NCBI GenBank assembly: GCA_900299185.1
Contig: OMIV01000218.1
Span: forward strand, 1 to 48,498
Source: Planctomycetaceae bacterium
Lineage (GTDB): Bacteria > Planctomycetota > Planctomycetia > Planctomycetales > Planctomycetaceae
Direction: 5' to 3'
DNA length: 48,498 nt
A program made the position numbers and the translations under genes. This document shows positions 9,864 to 19,827 of this stretch, piece by piece. Within the stretch, counting starts at the first letter, position 1. Each line of letters opens with the position of its first letter. The notes under the pieces are model-generated. The model was not told the origin of the DNA. It ran no database searches and was given only the letters and a program-made list of their open reading frames with translations.

Positions 9864-10694
9864 TTAGTTGGAAACACCAACGCGGGGCGGACTTGGCAAA
9901 AGCAATTCGCCCAAAGCCGCTGAACGACTTCCTGCAAGTGGCGGATTGTCTGCTCCACGGAATGTAAAGACGACGGAGAACTTTGGCACATCAGTGTGAT
10001 TCCGAGAGGCCGCATGCAAGGTCTTGGCATGAAAGAAGAGTACGTCTCCAGGTGCGAGTTCGACGGGAACAGCCTGCTCAATTAACGGTTTGTTTTCGGG
10101 ATGATCAGCGCGGAAGAAGAGCAACTCATCAATGCGCGACCGATCTATGTTCATTCGATGCGAGCCACGAATCACCCACAAGCAACCATTTCGAGGCATC
10201 TCCGTCCCAAGCGCCAACCAAACACTCACCAACTCGGGCTTCGTGAAGGACCAGTAGCGGGCATCTTGATGCCAACCCGTGTCGCTGCTGTAAGCCGGCT
10301 GCTTGGTCATCACACAGTTGTGATGAGCCAACGGCATATAGACGCGGTCGCCTAGCAATTGTTCCAAGCGAGTCACAATGTCGGGGCGACTGACCCATTC
10401 TGTGAATACGATGTCGCGTGACAAAGCTTGCTTCAGTCGCCGAACTGTGTGCCCGCCAGGAGAATCGAGCGATTCTGGCGAGCCTGGATAATGAACCTCG
10501 GCTTCGAATTCGACCGGTGGCAATTCGCGTTCGAGATGCTCGCGAGTCACGGTCCGCATGCGATCGATCCAGTCGACGCCAGCCAAGCCTCGAACGATGG
10601 CGAATCCATCCCGTTGAAACGCGGCGAGTTCTTCTGCCGAGAAGCCCTCAACGTCGGAGAGAGACTCGGTCAATGTCGCCGACGAACTCATCAT
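9864..10694 (-). CDS. Phytanoyl-CoA dioxygenase (PhyH) family protein
   Basis: A 276-residue member of the Fe(II)/2-oxoglutarate-dependent PhyH family, which hydroxylates small organic substrates. The double-stranded beta-helix metal triad is visible: GWHQDARYW supplies the His and Asp (H142, D144), and TLHAASRN supplies the distal His (H227). PGDVLFFHAKTLH is the family's characteristic strand. The family is greatly expanded in planctomycetes and the substrate cannot be told from sequence. The start is uncertain: ATGATG at 10694/10691 has no clear Shine-Dalgarno sequence and a GTG at 10715 would add seven residues. It lies between the DUF4116 protein gene and the kinase gene on the same strand. 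Confidence 0.9.
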   Translation of the reverse strand: MMSSSATLTESLSDVEGFSAEELAAFQRDGFAIVRGLAGVDWIDRMRTVTREHLERELPPVEFEAEVHYPGSPESLDSPGGHTVRRLKQALSRDIVFTEWVSRPDIVTRLEQLLGDRVYMPLAHHNCVMTKQPAYSSDTGWHQDARYWSFTKPELVSVWLALGTEMPRNGCLWVIRGSHRMNIDRSRIDELLFFRADHPENKPLIEQAVPVELAPGDVLFFHAKTLHAASRNHTDVPKFSVVFTFRGADNPPLAGSRSAALGELLLPSPPRVGVSN

Positions 10695-10848
10695 GTCAGG
10701 AATCCAGTGGGTCACTTGAAGTCAGTAATTCGGCGACATCTCGATGGTTCGCCAATAACGACCACGAGACGCCGACAGCCTCAAGTCTAAGACCGAACCG
10801 ACACTCCGTGAATTCACCACGGTTCGGATCGTTACGGACAAGTCAGCT

Positions 10849-13200
10849 TCAATGAGTGACGTCCGCAGACCCACCTTCGACATGTCGATCGGACGTCGAC
10901 AAATCATCGAGCTCACCGGCGCGTGTGTAATTCACCGCCGAGTTATCGTCGTTCGAGAAATCTCCGTAGCCGAACGTTGCCGCAGGAGACGTGACCTTCG
11001 CTGTTCGCCGATTGACTCGCACTTGATTCAACGCAAACAGCAAGCCCATTCCTAGCAAGAACGCAATCGAGCCTTGCAGCAAGGTGGTGCCCGTCGCGAG
11101 TTCTTTGAATTCAGGCAGTGCCACGAACACATACCCAAACAGCAAAGCTCCGAGCACCACAACCACAACAGCCCACCAATCTGCGGCTGTCATTCCGCTG
11201 CCACCAACATTGCGTTGAGCATCAAATCGGACGACAGCGGGAGCTGGCCGAACCAACTTCGAACGCAACCGATCGGGATTAGTCGCCGACTGCAAAACAG
11301 TCGCCGCAAAGAGTTCGTCATTCTTCAAGCGGTCAGATGCAAAGAGCACCGCGAGATCAGCGTTAACGCGCGCGGTCGCTTCCATCACCTCGTGATTGTC
11401 TCGCATCGACTTCGAAAGGTGCTCGATCGTTGCCGAAGCATTCTCTGAGACGGCTATCGCTTTGACGCTAAACTTCGGATCAACCTTCAATCGAGCTGAC
11501 GCAAACCTCGCCAATGCCCCCTGCTCTTTGATCGCGATCAGCATGACGTCTTCGTTGTCACGAACGCGATCCGGCAAGAACGACAGCAACCGCTCACCGA
11601 TCCGATTTCGCAGCAGCGAATAAGCAGCCTTGCGAGCGAAGTTTGAAATCGCATCCGCAGCGAACTTCGTGTCATTGAGCAGAGACGGTCCGGTGCCTTT
11701 AGCAAACCCGCCGACTTCAAGATTCGCCATCGCCACATCGCGATCGACTCGTAATGAGTCGGCCAAATCGATGATCATGATTTGGTTTCGACACGACGCG
11801 AAGTAGCGATCGTCAGATCCATCGGCACTCGACGGCAAATAGTCGCCGTAGTGATGCCGAATCAGCGTTAGAGTCTCGTTGAAGTTCTCTGCCGACGCTG
11901 ACGCATTAATAGCCTTAACGATGAACCGCTTATCGGATTGCAACTTGGTCGCGGCCGCTTGAATCGCGCTGCCATCAGTCGCCAGCGCGGTCATCACAAT
12001 CTGATCGTCACCCCTGAGGTTCATCGACGCAGCGGCGAGTAGCGGCTTGCGATACAGACACAGTGTTAATGCTCTCAGGACGAAGTCGCGGTTCGACAAG
12101 AGCCGCTCGGACCAACAATCCATCGCCATGCGGCCGCTCGAGGCTTCGATAGCAAGAATCGCGATCTCATCATCATCTCGCAGACTCGGATCAAGCAGCG
12201 AGCACATCGAAGAGACCGACTCTTCCAACTGCTCGGGATACTGTTGATCGGACATCGTCGAAAACACAGACGCGACAAACTGGCGCGACATCCTCAGTCG
12301 TGCGGACGCAAACTGCATCGCGCGACCGTCATGTAGCATCGCCACCATCATGACGGCTTCGTCGTTGCGCGGCCCCTCCGAAACGTTTTCGAGTATGGCT
12401 TGCACCGCCGACCAAGCGTCTTTGCGACTTGCAATTCGGAAGCGAGAGTTTTCGCGCCGCGTCACACGCCAATCGAAGTTAGCAGCACCGGCAAAGCGAG
12501 ACTTAGAAATCTCGCGCCGAGCGGCTTCCTCGCAGAGCGCGAACGAAGCTGTCAGCACGTCATGCACGAAGTCACGATCGGCCTTCAATCGGTCAGATGC
12601 GAGCTTGATCGCCGGAGGGCACATCAATGTCGCTGTCGACATCACGAAGGCATTGTCACGAGCTTGAGGCCCGAGCCAATTGACTGTTTCGAGAACGTCT
12701 TGATCGAAGTACCGCAGCGCTTTCAGAGCGAGTTCAGGATTGTTTCGCAGCTCGGGGCCAGCGGTGTCTCGAGCCGACCGCCAGTTCTGTTCGACCAGTT
12801 TCAGGACAAAGCCCGGATCGCCTCGAAGCGTTTCCGGCAACGACTCCGAGACGCGTTGCGCGAGTGCTCCGCCAGCTTCCAGCATTTGCAGCGCGAACTG
12901 CGGAGCAGCCAACGTCGTTCGGGGCAGGTAGCGCATTTGATCGGGATACCGCCGCAGCATGGCTTTCCAAACTTCTGCGTCCGAGTGCATCTCGGAGGGC
13001 AACAGCGTGCGACAGTCCGTACTCGATTTGCCGCTGCCCGCGAGTTGTTCGTCATAACTGCCGGCCTCGATCGCTTCGACCAGGCGTTGTCGCTCCCGAA
13101 TCAAATCTTCGTTCGTTCGCGAGTCGACGACTTTTGTCTCCACGGGCTCTTGAACTAGCGGCACAGCCAATCCCGCAGGATCGATCAACAACGCCGACAA
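10849..13200 (-). CDS. DUF4116-repeat membrane protein, frame continues upstream
   Basis: About 780 residues built largely of helical repeats of the DUF4116 type. Typical units read D-N-E-D-V-M-L-I-A-I followed by L-A-R-F-A-S-A-R-L, and are spread over roughly residues 90-620. Near the C terminus are two hydrophobic segments, WWAVVVVVLGALLFGYVF and GSIAFLLGMGLLFALNQV, so the repeats are probably held at the membrane. The function is unknown. There is no convincing start codon: the only candidates are TTG codons such as 13198-13200, with no Shine-Dalgarno sequence. The same frame extends upstream to a TAA at 13282-13284, then continues open to a TGA at 13492-13494 and through the 118-codon frame beyond. 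It may therefore be the 3' part of a longer, interrupted gene. Confidence 0.65.
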   Translation of the reverse strand: MSALLIDPAGLAVPLVQEPVETKVVDSRTNEDLIRERQRLVEAIEAGSYDEQLAGSGKSSTDCRTLLPSEMHSDAEVWKAMLRRYPDQMRYLPRTTLAAPQFALQMLEAGGALAQRVSESLPETLRGDPGFVLKLVEQNWRSARDTAGPELRNNPELALKALRYFDQDVLETVNWLGPQARDNAFVMSTATLMCPPAIKLASDRLKADRDFVHDVLTASFALCEEAARREISKSRFAGAANFDWRVTRRENSRFRIASRKDAWSAVQAILENVSEGPRNDEAVMMVAMLHDGRAMQFASARLRMSRQFVASVFSTMSDQQYPEQLEESVSSMCSLLDPSLRDDDEIAILAIEASSGRMAMDCWSERLLSNRDFVLRALTLCLYRKPLLAAASMNLRGDDQIVMTALATDGSAIQAAATKLQSDKRFIVKAINASASAENFNETLTLIRHHYGDYLPSSADGSDDRYFASCRNQIMIIDLADSLRVDRDVAMANLEVGGFAKGTGPSLLNDTKFAADAISNFARKAAYSLLRNRIGERLLSFLPDRVRDNEDVMLIAIKEQGALARFASARLKVDPKFSVKAIAVSENASATIEHLSKSMRDNHEVMEATARVNADLAVLFASDRLKNDELFAATVLQSATNPDRLRSKLVRPAPAVVRFDAQRNVGGSGMTAADWWAVVVVVLGALLFGYVFVALPEFKELATGTTLLQGSIAFLLGMGLLFALNQVRVNRRTAKVTSPAATFGYGDFSNDDNSAVNYTRAGELDDLSTSDRHVEGGSADVTH

Positions 13201-13281
13201 TTCTTCGGTTGTTGCTGCCGGAGGCAGAGCGACACCACTTTGCTCGCCACCAAAGTCTTCGCTTTGCCCAATCGTCTGTAA

Positions 13282-13494
13282 TTACTCTTCCAACTCTTCC
13301 AGTTGCTTCAGCCGCAACGCGCGGTCGCGACCGAGGTCATCTAAATGACGCTTCGATTCGACAAACCGAGACCAGACCGTTTGCTTGCGGAGCCACAATA
13401 AGTTCTCAGCAGTTGTCCCTAAATCACAAAGCCCACCCAGGCAGCGTTCAGTGGGATGCGTTTCTTGGTCCGCACCAAGCTCCGGGTCATATCA
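13282..13494 (-). other. Coding-like segment between two in-frame stop codons
   Basis: On the minus strand this segment starts right after TGA (13492-13494) and ends at TAA (13282-13284). It reads as 69 sense codons of protein-like sequence in the same frame as both flanking open frames. The first residues are YDPELGADQETHPTERC and the end is RALRLKQLEELEE. No ATG or GTG in this frame could start it independently. Either the whole 10849-13848 stretch is one gene broken by two nonsense changes, or the sequence has errors, or there is recoding. Confidence 0.5.
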
Positions 13495-13848
13495 CACGAA
13501 GTACTGGCGAATGTGCTCGAAGACAGTGTTCCGCGGGCAAGCCGTTGAATCGACTCGCACCAACGAGGCACGCTGCAGCTCATCAAGTCCATCAGCAAGA
13601 GTCAGCAATCGCTTGAACGTCTCGGCAACTTCGGTGTTGTAGCCCTCGATGACGGCATCTCGGATTCGCAATAGCGCCTCAGCCGGGTTCACAGCTTGAT
13701 CGTCTTCCGAGATTTCGACGGCCGAGACTTCCGCTGCGTCAGCAGTGACCTGCTCGGGTAAAGAGGGCTCCGAACCCATCAACGCGCGAGCCTGCGGATC
13801 TAAGTCCGACAGGTCTGCATCAATTGTTGGAGTCGCGACGTCCGCCAC
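13492..13848 (-). CDS. Unknown 118-residue acidic protein, possibly an N-terminal fragment
   Basis: I do not recognise this family. The protein is acidic, with an Ala/Glu/Asp-rich first half and a helical second half (AEALLRIRDAVIEGYNTE, FKRLLTLADGLDELQ). It starts with GTG at 13848, preceded by AAGGG at a good distance, so initiation here is plausible. It ends FEHIRQYFV followed by TGA, and beyond the TGA the same frame continues as YDPELGADQE and eventually joins the DUF4116-repeat frame. It is therefore probably the N-terminal part of an interrupted longer protein, although a separate short gene cannot be excluded. Confidence 0.55.
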   Translation of the reverse strand: MADVATPTIDADLSDLDPQARALMGSEPSLPEQVTADAAEVSAVEISEDDQAVNPAEALLRIRDAVIEGYNTEVAETFKRLLTLADGLDELQRASLVRVDSTACPRNTVFEHIRQYFV

Positions 13849-14134
13849 TTTTCGCCCTTCAAATACCCAGTTGAGATCGCACTAGCCGGCTCTCATGTCG
13901 TGCCGCGCGCGACGAGCGAAAACGAACCGATGTCATCACTCGAAAACCCACACGTCGCGCGATCGAAGCGCCGTGTGATGAACTTGCTGTCAATCTAGCC
14001 ATCAGCCACAGAACAATCGACTTTGATGCCAGAACAACGATGCTATTCAGCCTAAGATGACATCGCGACTGCTCATCACACCCGATTTTGCGAGAGTCAC
14101 CTAAACGAAGCACCGCAGCCGTCGCCTCGAAATC

Positions 14135-15304
14135 TCAGAACGCGAGAACTCGACGAGGATTGTGAATCAGCATCATTTCGATTTGCTGGTCCGATACTCC
14201 CACAGCTTTCAGGGCCTCGGGCAAACTCGTAAGCGCGATCGTGAAGTCCGACTCTTCAAACTTCCAACTACTGGCCTTCTTTTTCTCAGCCGCATAGTCG
14301 CCGAAGAAGTACGGCACATGATCGTGAGCCAAGAGAACTTGCTTGCCGAATCCCGCTTCGACCAGTGCGCGGATCTGGCGGGCCAGCTTTTCATGGCCGT
14401 ACTTGGTCCCGCTACCCACTCGATCGAATTGCACATAGCAACCCGACTGAGCGATGCGACGATGGTACTCGATCTCTTCGTCTTCGGTGCGATCGTCCTT
14501 GTTACCTTGATGACCGATGATGATCTTCTCGGGACGAACCTTGTGCTTGAGAAACAGTTCGGCCTGCTCCAAGCCACCGCCATCCGTTGTATGAGTCGTG
14601 ATCGGGCAACCGGTTTCGCGACTCGCGATAGCGGCCGCTTCGTGATTGCGTCGTTCGCTCGGCCTGAGCCACGTACTCGTCGCGCACTTGATGATGCCCG
14701 CCTTGACCGTCGTAAATCTCTCTCCCCATTTGCCGTGTGGGTCTTCCATGCCCTCCGTGATTTCGCGAATGAAGAGATCTGCCAAGCGCTGAACTCCATC
14801 TTTCTGTCGCCCAAGTTCCAGCGCCCACGGATGCTGAGGAGCCATCGCCTCGCACCAAAAACCAGTGCAGGCGATGAGATGAACTTGAGCTTGCTTCGCG
14901 AGCTCGACCATCAACTCGGGATAGCGACCCACTCGGATCGGAGTGCATTCCACGAGCGCGACTTGCCCTGGATATTTTTTCTTCGCTGCCACATCTCGAA
15001 ACGCCGCCAGCAACTTGGTTGTCGCCGTGAGCATCTCATCTCGCTTCTCGGCATAAGGTCCAATTGGGACTTCATACAGCTCCGACCAATCCACCAGCGG
15101 CGCGTGCTCGTGCATCAAAGTCGCACCGATTGCCTGAGGGTCGACTGGCCCCAGCACGGTCCTCACTTTTCCAGATGATTGCTGAGCGACGCTCGGTTCA
15201 ACCCAGACAGTCGAACTGGCCAGCGCGAGCGTAGTCGCCAGGAATTGCCGTCGATCGACAACAGACGACGAGGAAGATGGGATCGAGCTGCCAAGTTGGA
15301 TCAT
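14135..15304 (-). CDS. Tat-exported phosphotriesterase-family hydrolase
   Basis: A 389-residue metal-dependent hydrolase of the phosphotriesterase-like branch of the amidohydrolase superfamily. The N terminus has a twin-arginine signal (VDRRQFLATTLALASS, 16-31), so the enzyme is exported folded. Metal ligands are visible as HEH (65-67), the Lys in VKAGIIKC that would be carboxylated, the His residues of ITTHTTDGG and IIGHQGNKDD, and the Asp of LLAHDHVPY. Members range from lactonases to phosphotriesterases, and the natural substrate is not predictable. The ATG at 15304 has a strong Shine-Dalgarno sequence (ggagg, spacing about 8). It is divergent from sufE. Confidence 0.9.
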   Translation of the reverse strand: MIQLGSSIPSSSSSVVDRRQFLATTLALASSTVWVEPSVAQQSSGKVRTVLGPVDPQAIGATLMHEHAPLVDWSELYEVPIGPYAEKRDEMLTATTKLLAAFRDVAAKKKYPGQVALVECTPIRVGRYPELMVELAKQAQVHLIACTGFWCEAMAPQHPWALELGRQKDGVQRLADLFIREITEGMEDPHGKWGERFTTVKAGIIKCATSTWLRPSERRNHEAAAIASRETGCPITTHTTDGGGLEQAELFLKHKVRPEKIIIGHQGNKDDRTEDEEIEYHRRIAQSGCYVQFDRVGSGTKYGHEKLARQIRALVEAGFGKQVLLAHDHVPYFFGDYAAEKKKASSWKFEESDFTIALTSLPEALKAVGVSDQQIEMMLIHNPRRVLAF

Positions 15305-15720
15305 CAGAAAACCTCCAGGGCACGAGCATGAAAGCAAAGCGAGAACATCTGCGAACGGCGATCAAAGCTCACGGCGAGCGGTCACGTAACCAACATCAAA
15401 TGTGGGGCGCGTTGAACAACGTAACGGGCTTATGCTCGAGAGACGAGCGGCTGACTCACGAGGCAATTCTCGCAAACACGACTAAGACTTGCTGGCGAAG
15501 ATGGTGTTGAGTCCGCCAAACTCTGGACGAGTCCGACTTTTTGCAACGCTCCGAATTGCGGGACTTGATGTCGTCTCTAGAATGCCGAAAACCCATTTCG
15601 GCAATTTTCGCAAGCGATACTGTCAAAACTCCTCCGATCGACTCTTCACACAACTCTAGAGGTCGACCGAGGCCCCAACATCCCGACGAACTTACGCTGT
15701 ATCCGCAGGAGATCCTCATC
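15305..15720. other. Divergent intergenic region between the exported hydrolase and sufE
   Basis: These 416 bp separate two divergently transcribed genes, so promoters for both directions should lie here. No gene is supported. I see no convincing -35/-10 pair or operator palindrome. Confidence 0.4.
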
Positions 15721-16152
15721 GTGACATTGGCTTTATCCATGACGTTGGACGACCTGATTGAGGAATTCGACGAGCTCGGTGATTGGGAGTCGAAGTGCGA
15801 ATATCTCATGGACTTGGGCGATGACTTGCCAGAGATTACTCCCGAATTGAAGTCCGAAGACAATCGGGTGCATGGCTGCCAAAGCAACGTTTGGATGGCT
15901 GCTGAATTCTCTGACGATGGGTCGATCGATCTCATCGCCGATAGCGATGCCAAGATCGTGAAAGGGCTCGTCGCAGTGGTGCTGCTGGCCTATTCCGGGC
16001 ATACCGCTCAAAAGATCCTCGATACGAACATCGAAGCGATCTTCACGCGCCTCGGATTGAACCGTCACCTGAGCATGGCTCGACGCAATGGGCTTTCGGG
16101 GATGGTGAAGCGAGTCCGCAACATTGCGATGTCAGCCTTGGCCGACCGCTAA
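15721..16152 (+). CDS. sufE: Cysteine desulfuration protein SufE
   Basis: SufE accepts persulfide sulfur from the cysteine desulfurase SufS and passes it to the SufBCD scaffold. The 143-residue protein has the family core DLIEEFDELGDWESKCEYLMDLG at its N terminus and the sulfur-accepting Cys in the loop HGCQSNVW (C53). I chose GTG at 15721 because AGGAG lies just upstream; the ATG at 15739 gives a protein six residues shorter but has no ribosome-binding site. sufS follows 145 bp downstream on the same strand. Confidence 0.95.
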   Translation: MTLALSMTLDDLIEEFDELGDWESKCEYLMDLGDDLPEITPELKSEDNRVHGCQSNVWMAAEFSDDGSIDLIADSDAKIVKGLVAVVLLAYSGHTAQKILDTNIEAIFTRLGLNRHLSMARRNGLSGMVKRVRNIAMSALADR

Positions 16153-16297
16153 TTCCACAAGTCGAATCGCAACTCATTTCAGAGAAGCGAACAGTGAACG
16201 CCGTCCATCCGGCATGCCCCGCGAACTTCGGCTTGCTTCCATTCCATCACTCGCGAAAGCGGCTCGCGACTCCTGGCCGCCCAGAACTCTGAGTCTC

Positions 16298-17569
<1,272 letters not shown>

Positions 17570-17583
17570 GTCACATCAAGAAC

Positions 17584-17603
17584 GAGTTGCATCCCCGCAA
17601 CTC
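17584..17603 (+). terminator. Possible sufS terminator hairpin
   Basis: A perfect 7-bp inverted repeat, gagttgc and gcaactc with a 6-nt loop, lies 15 bp after the sufS stop. No clear T-run follows, so termination here is only a suggestion. Confidence 0.3.
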
Positions 17604-17729
17604 TTGGCTCTCCGCCATCTCTGTTGAATACCTCTATGGAGTGCGATGACGACGCTCGTTCATCGGAATCAATACAAATGGCAGAGGGCCGGTGCTTCCA
17701 GCGGATTACAACCAGTCTTGATGAAAGCT

Positions 17730-17794
17730 CTCTGCGTTCTCTGCTGCTCTGCGGTGAGGAATTCTTTCACCACAGAGAATCAGAGAACGCAGAG
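17730..17794. repeat. Inverted repeat, 'ctctgcg' family, copy 1
   Basis: A 28-nt arm (17730-17757) pairs with 17767-17794 at 25 of 28 positions around a 9-nt loop; the outer 14 bp match perfectly. The left arm is 25/28 identical to the left arm of the repeat at 25088-25154. This marks the two as copies of a dispersed intergenic repeat. A REP-like or miniature element is likely. Confidence 0.8.
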
Positions 17795-18015
17795 TAAAGA
17801 CATCAAGGCCGCAATCGACGCCCAGTTCGACGACGGCCTTTTCATCCCAAGATTCAACACGAATGGCGGAGAACCCAGCTTTCTTTATGTGTATCAGATA
17901 TTACAGCGATAGAAGGCAACATACGGCCTGGCTTGAAACCGGACCGACTCGCTGTTGAGTCGCTTCGAACTGCACACGCTGCGTTCAATAAAGCAGACCG
18001 GCACAGGCCGATTCC

Positions 18016-19740
18016 TTACGCGTCGCGGCTGAATGTCATGATCGTGATGTCGTCATTCTGGGCTCGACCATTTGCGAAGCGGCGCACGTCGGCAAGCATC
18101 GCTTTGCCGAGTTCATCGGCCTTCTTCGGACCATTCAGCACAAAGTCACGCATGCGTTCCAGCGTGTAGAGATTGCCGTTCGGGTCCATCGCTTCATCGA
18201 CGCCGTCGGTGAAGAGCAAGAACAGTTCGCCTGGATGCACATCACGTTCGACGCACTCGTAGGGGTAGTCCTCCATCACACCGATCGGCAACCCGACGAT
18301 GTCCTCGGAAAACTCTTCAATTGTCCCGTCGGGCTTGTGAATCATCGGACTCATGTGCCCGGCATCGACCATCCGCATCTTGTGATTCTTCACATCCAGC
18401 ACGATCAGCAAGTACGTCACGAACCGGCCTTCGACCATGTTCGAGCACATGTGGTTATTGATCTTCTGAATGGCCTCAGCAGGGTCATGCACGAACGGCA
18501 TGACGTTCTGCACACAGCTCGAGATGCGCGACATGATCAGCGCACCGGGCACACCTTTACCGGCCACGTCTCCGAACGACAAACAGATCAGATCGTCATT
18601 CAAACGGAAGCAGTCGTAGTAGTCGCCACCGACAGCCTGTGCCGCGTCGTAGCTGGCGAAGAAGCTGTAGCCGGGCACCTTTGGAAGGCTCGACGGCAGC
18701 AACGCATGCTGCACCGACATGGCGATCTTCATTTCGCCATCTTGCTTCTGCTTCTCCAAGTAGGTCTTGAACAGCCGAGCGTTCTCGTAAGTCAGCGCGG
18801 CCTGTCCGGCCACCGTCATCAGGATTTCAAGATCTTCACTGTGGAACTGAGCCATCGGATTCTGTGTGTCGATGTTGAGCACACCGATCGGCTCTCCCTG
18901 CTTATCCAGCAAGGGCACGCACATCATGGAGCGAATTGAGAGATTTGAAATCGACTCGCTCGCGCTGAATTCGTTCGCCGCATCTGCTGACAAGATGCCC
19001 GTCTTTTCGGTCAGCACTTTGTTGACGATGGTGCGACTCAGCTTAACGGTCGCGTCTTCGCCAGCGCGACGATGTTTGTAAGCGCGAGGCACCATCTGAC
19101 CGGCATCATTCTTAAGCAGCACACAGCCGCGATCCGCCTGTGGGAAAATGCCAAACAACGTTTCGAGCACCTTCGGCAAGATCTTGTCCATATCGGTCTC
19201 GCCGGTCAGAGCCCGCGAGATCTCGATGATGGCTTTCAACTTCGCTTCGGGATTCACACTCATCTGGCCAAAGCCAAATCCAACAGTGACGTTCCCTTGA
19301 ATCATGTCGTCGACGTCGGCGTCTTCTTCATCCGCAGCCAGATTGACCGTCGCTTCGAAGTCATCTCCGCCGAAATCGTCGCCACCTCGAAATGGAGTCT
19401 TCGGCGCGCCAGCAGGCTTGGCAGCCGGTGCCGCAGCGCGAGGAGCAGCAGCTCCTTCACATTCGAATCGCAACAACATCGGGCCAAGCTTAATGCGGTC
19501 CTGATTGTTGATGGCAACTCGCTCTTTGATCTGCTGCCCGTTCACGAACGTGCCATTACCGCTGCCAAGATCCTCGACGAAGTACTGGGTGCCAACACGA
19601 GTAACCTTCGCATGCTTCCGCGAGACAGTATTCGTATTGAGCTGCACGTCGCACTCGGGCAGACGACCAATCACGGTGTCGTCACCTTTGATGTCGAACG
19701 GGACCGCCTTGCCTTCGTGAAGCAGGACGAGTTTGGCCAT
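18016..19740 (-). CDS. FHA-GAF-SpoIIE/PP2C serine phosphatase (RsbU-like)
   Basis: This 574-residue cytosolic signalling protein has an N-terminal FHA domain (about 1-92, with GRLPECDVQL, SRKHAKV and GSGNGTFVNG). A low-complexity Ala/Pro/Asp linker leads to a GAF domain (about 160-320) and a C-terminal SpoIIE/PP2C phosphatase domain (about 365-570). The phosphatase metal-binding Asp residues appear in VGGDYYDCF, FGDVAGKG, FTDGVDEAMD and NDDITIM. Such proteins dephosphorylate STAS anti-anti-sigma factors or similar targets in partner-switching pathways, and the FHA domain suggests input from Ser/Thr kinases. The ATG at 19740 begins at the FHA domain; another ATG lies three codons upstream. No partner anti-sigma or STAS gene lies nearby. 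Confidence 0.93.
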   Translation of the reverse strand: MAKLVLLHEGKAVPFDIKGDDTVIGRLPECDVQLNTNTVSRKHAKVTRVGTQYFVEDLGSGNGTFVNGQQIKERVAINNQDRIKLGPMLLRFECEGAAAPRAAAPAAKPAGAPKTPFRGGDDFGGDDFEATVNLAADEEDADVDDMIQGNVTVGFGFGQMSVNPEAKLKAIIEISRALTGETDMDKILPKVLETLFGIFPQADRGCVLLKNDAGQMVPRAYKHRRAGEDATVKLSRTIVNKVLTEKTGILSADAANEFSASESISNLSIRSMMCVPLLDKQGEPIGVLNIDTQNPMAQFHSEDLEILMTVAGQAALTYENARLFKTYLEKQKQDGEMKIAMSVQHALLPSSLPKVPGYSFFASYDAAQAVGGDYYDCFRLNDDLICLSFGDVAGKGVPGALIMSRISSCVQNVMPFVHDPAEAIQKINNHMCSNMVEGRFVTYLLIVLDVKNHKMRMVDAGHMSPMIHKPDGTIEEFSEDIVGLPIGVMEDYPYECVERDVHPGELFLLFTDGVDEAMDPNGNLYTLERMRDFVLNGPKKADELGKAMLADVRRFANGRAQNDDITIMTFSRDA

Positions 19741-19827
19741 GACATGCATCCGAGTTAGTAGTTTCAAAGAAGAAGTTGAGAGTATGCCGAGCGACTTTCG
19801 GATCGAGCGAAGATGGCTCGATCATGC

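Larger units (their letters stand above)
17570..18015. other. Intergenic region with a repeat element
   Basis: This 446-bp gap lies between convergently transcribed sufS and the FHA-GAF-PP2C gene. It contains a weak hairpin just after sufS and the inverted repeat at 17730-17794. An 88-codon open frame crosses the repeat but has no protein-like character. Confidence 0.45.

Noticed and set aside
12400-13616. Long plus-strand frames opposite the DUF4116-repeat gene
   Set aside because: They are Arg/Ser-rich with no motifs, while the minus strand shows clear repeats and membrane helices.
14162-15178. 338-codon plus-strand frame opposite the phosphotriesterase-like gene
   Set aside because: The minus strand has a Tat signal and all metal ligands; the plus-strand product has no recognisable features.
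17646-17912. 88-codon frame across the inverted repeat at 17730-17794
   Set aside because: It consists largely of the repeat and shows no coding character.
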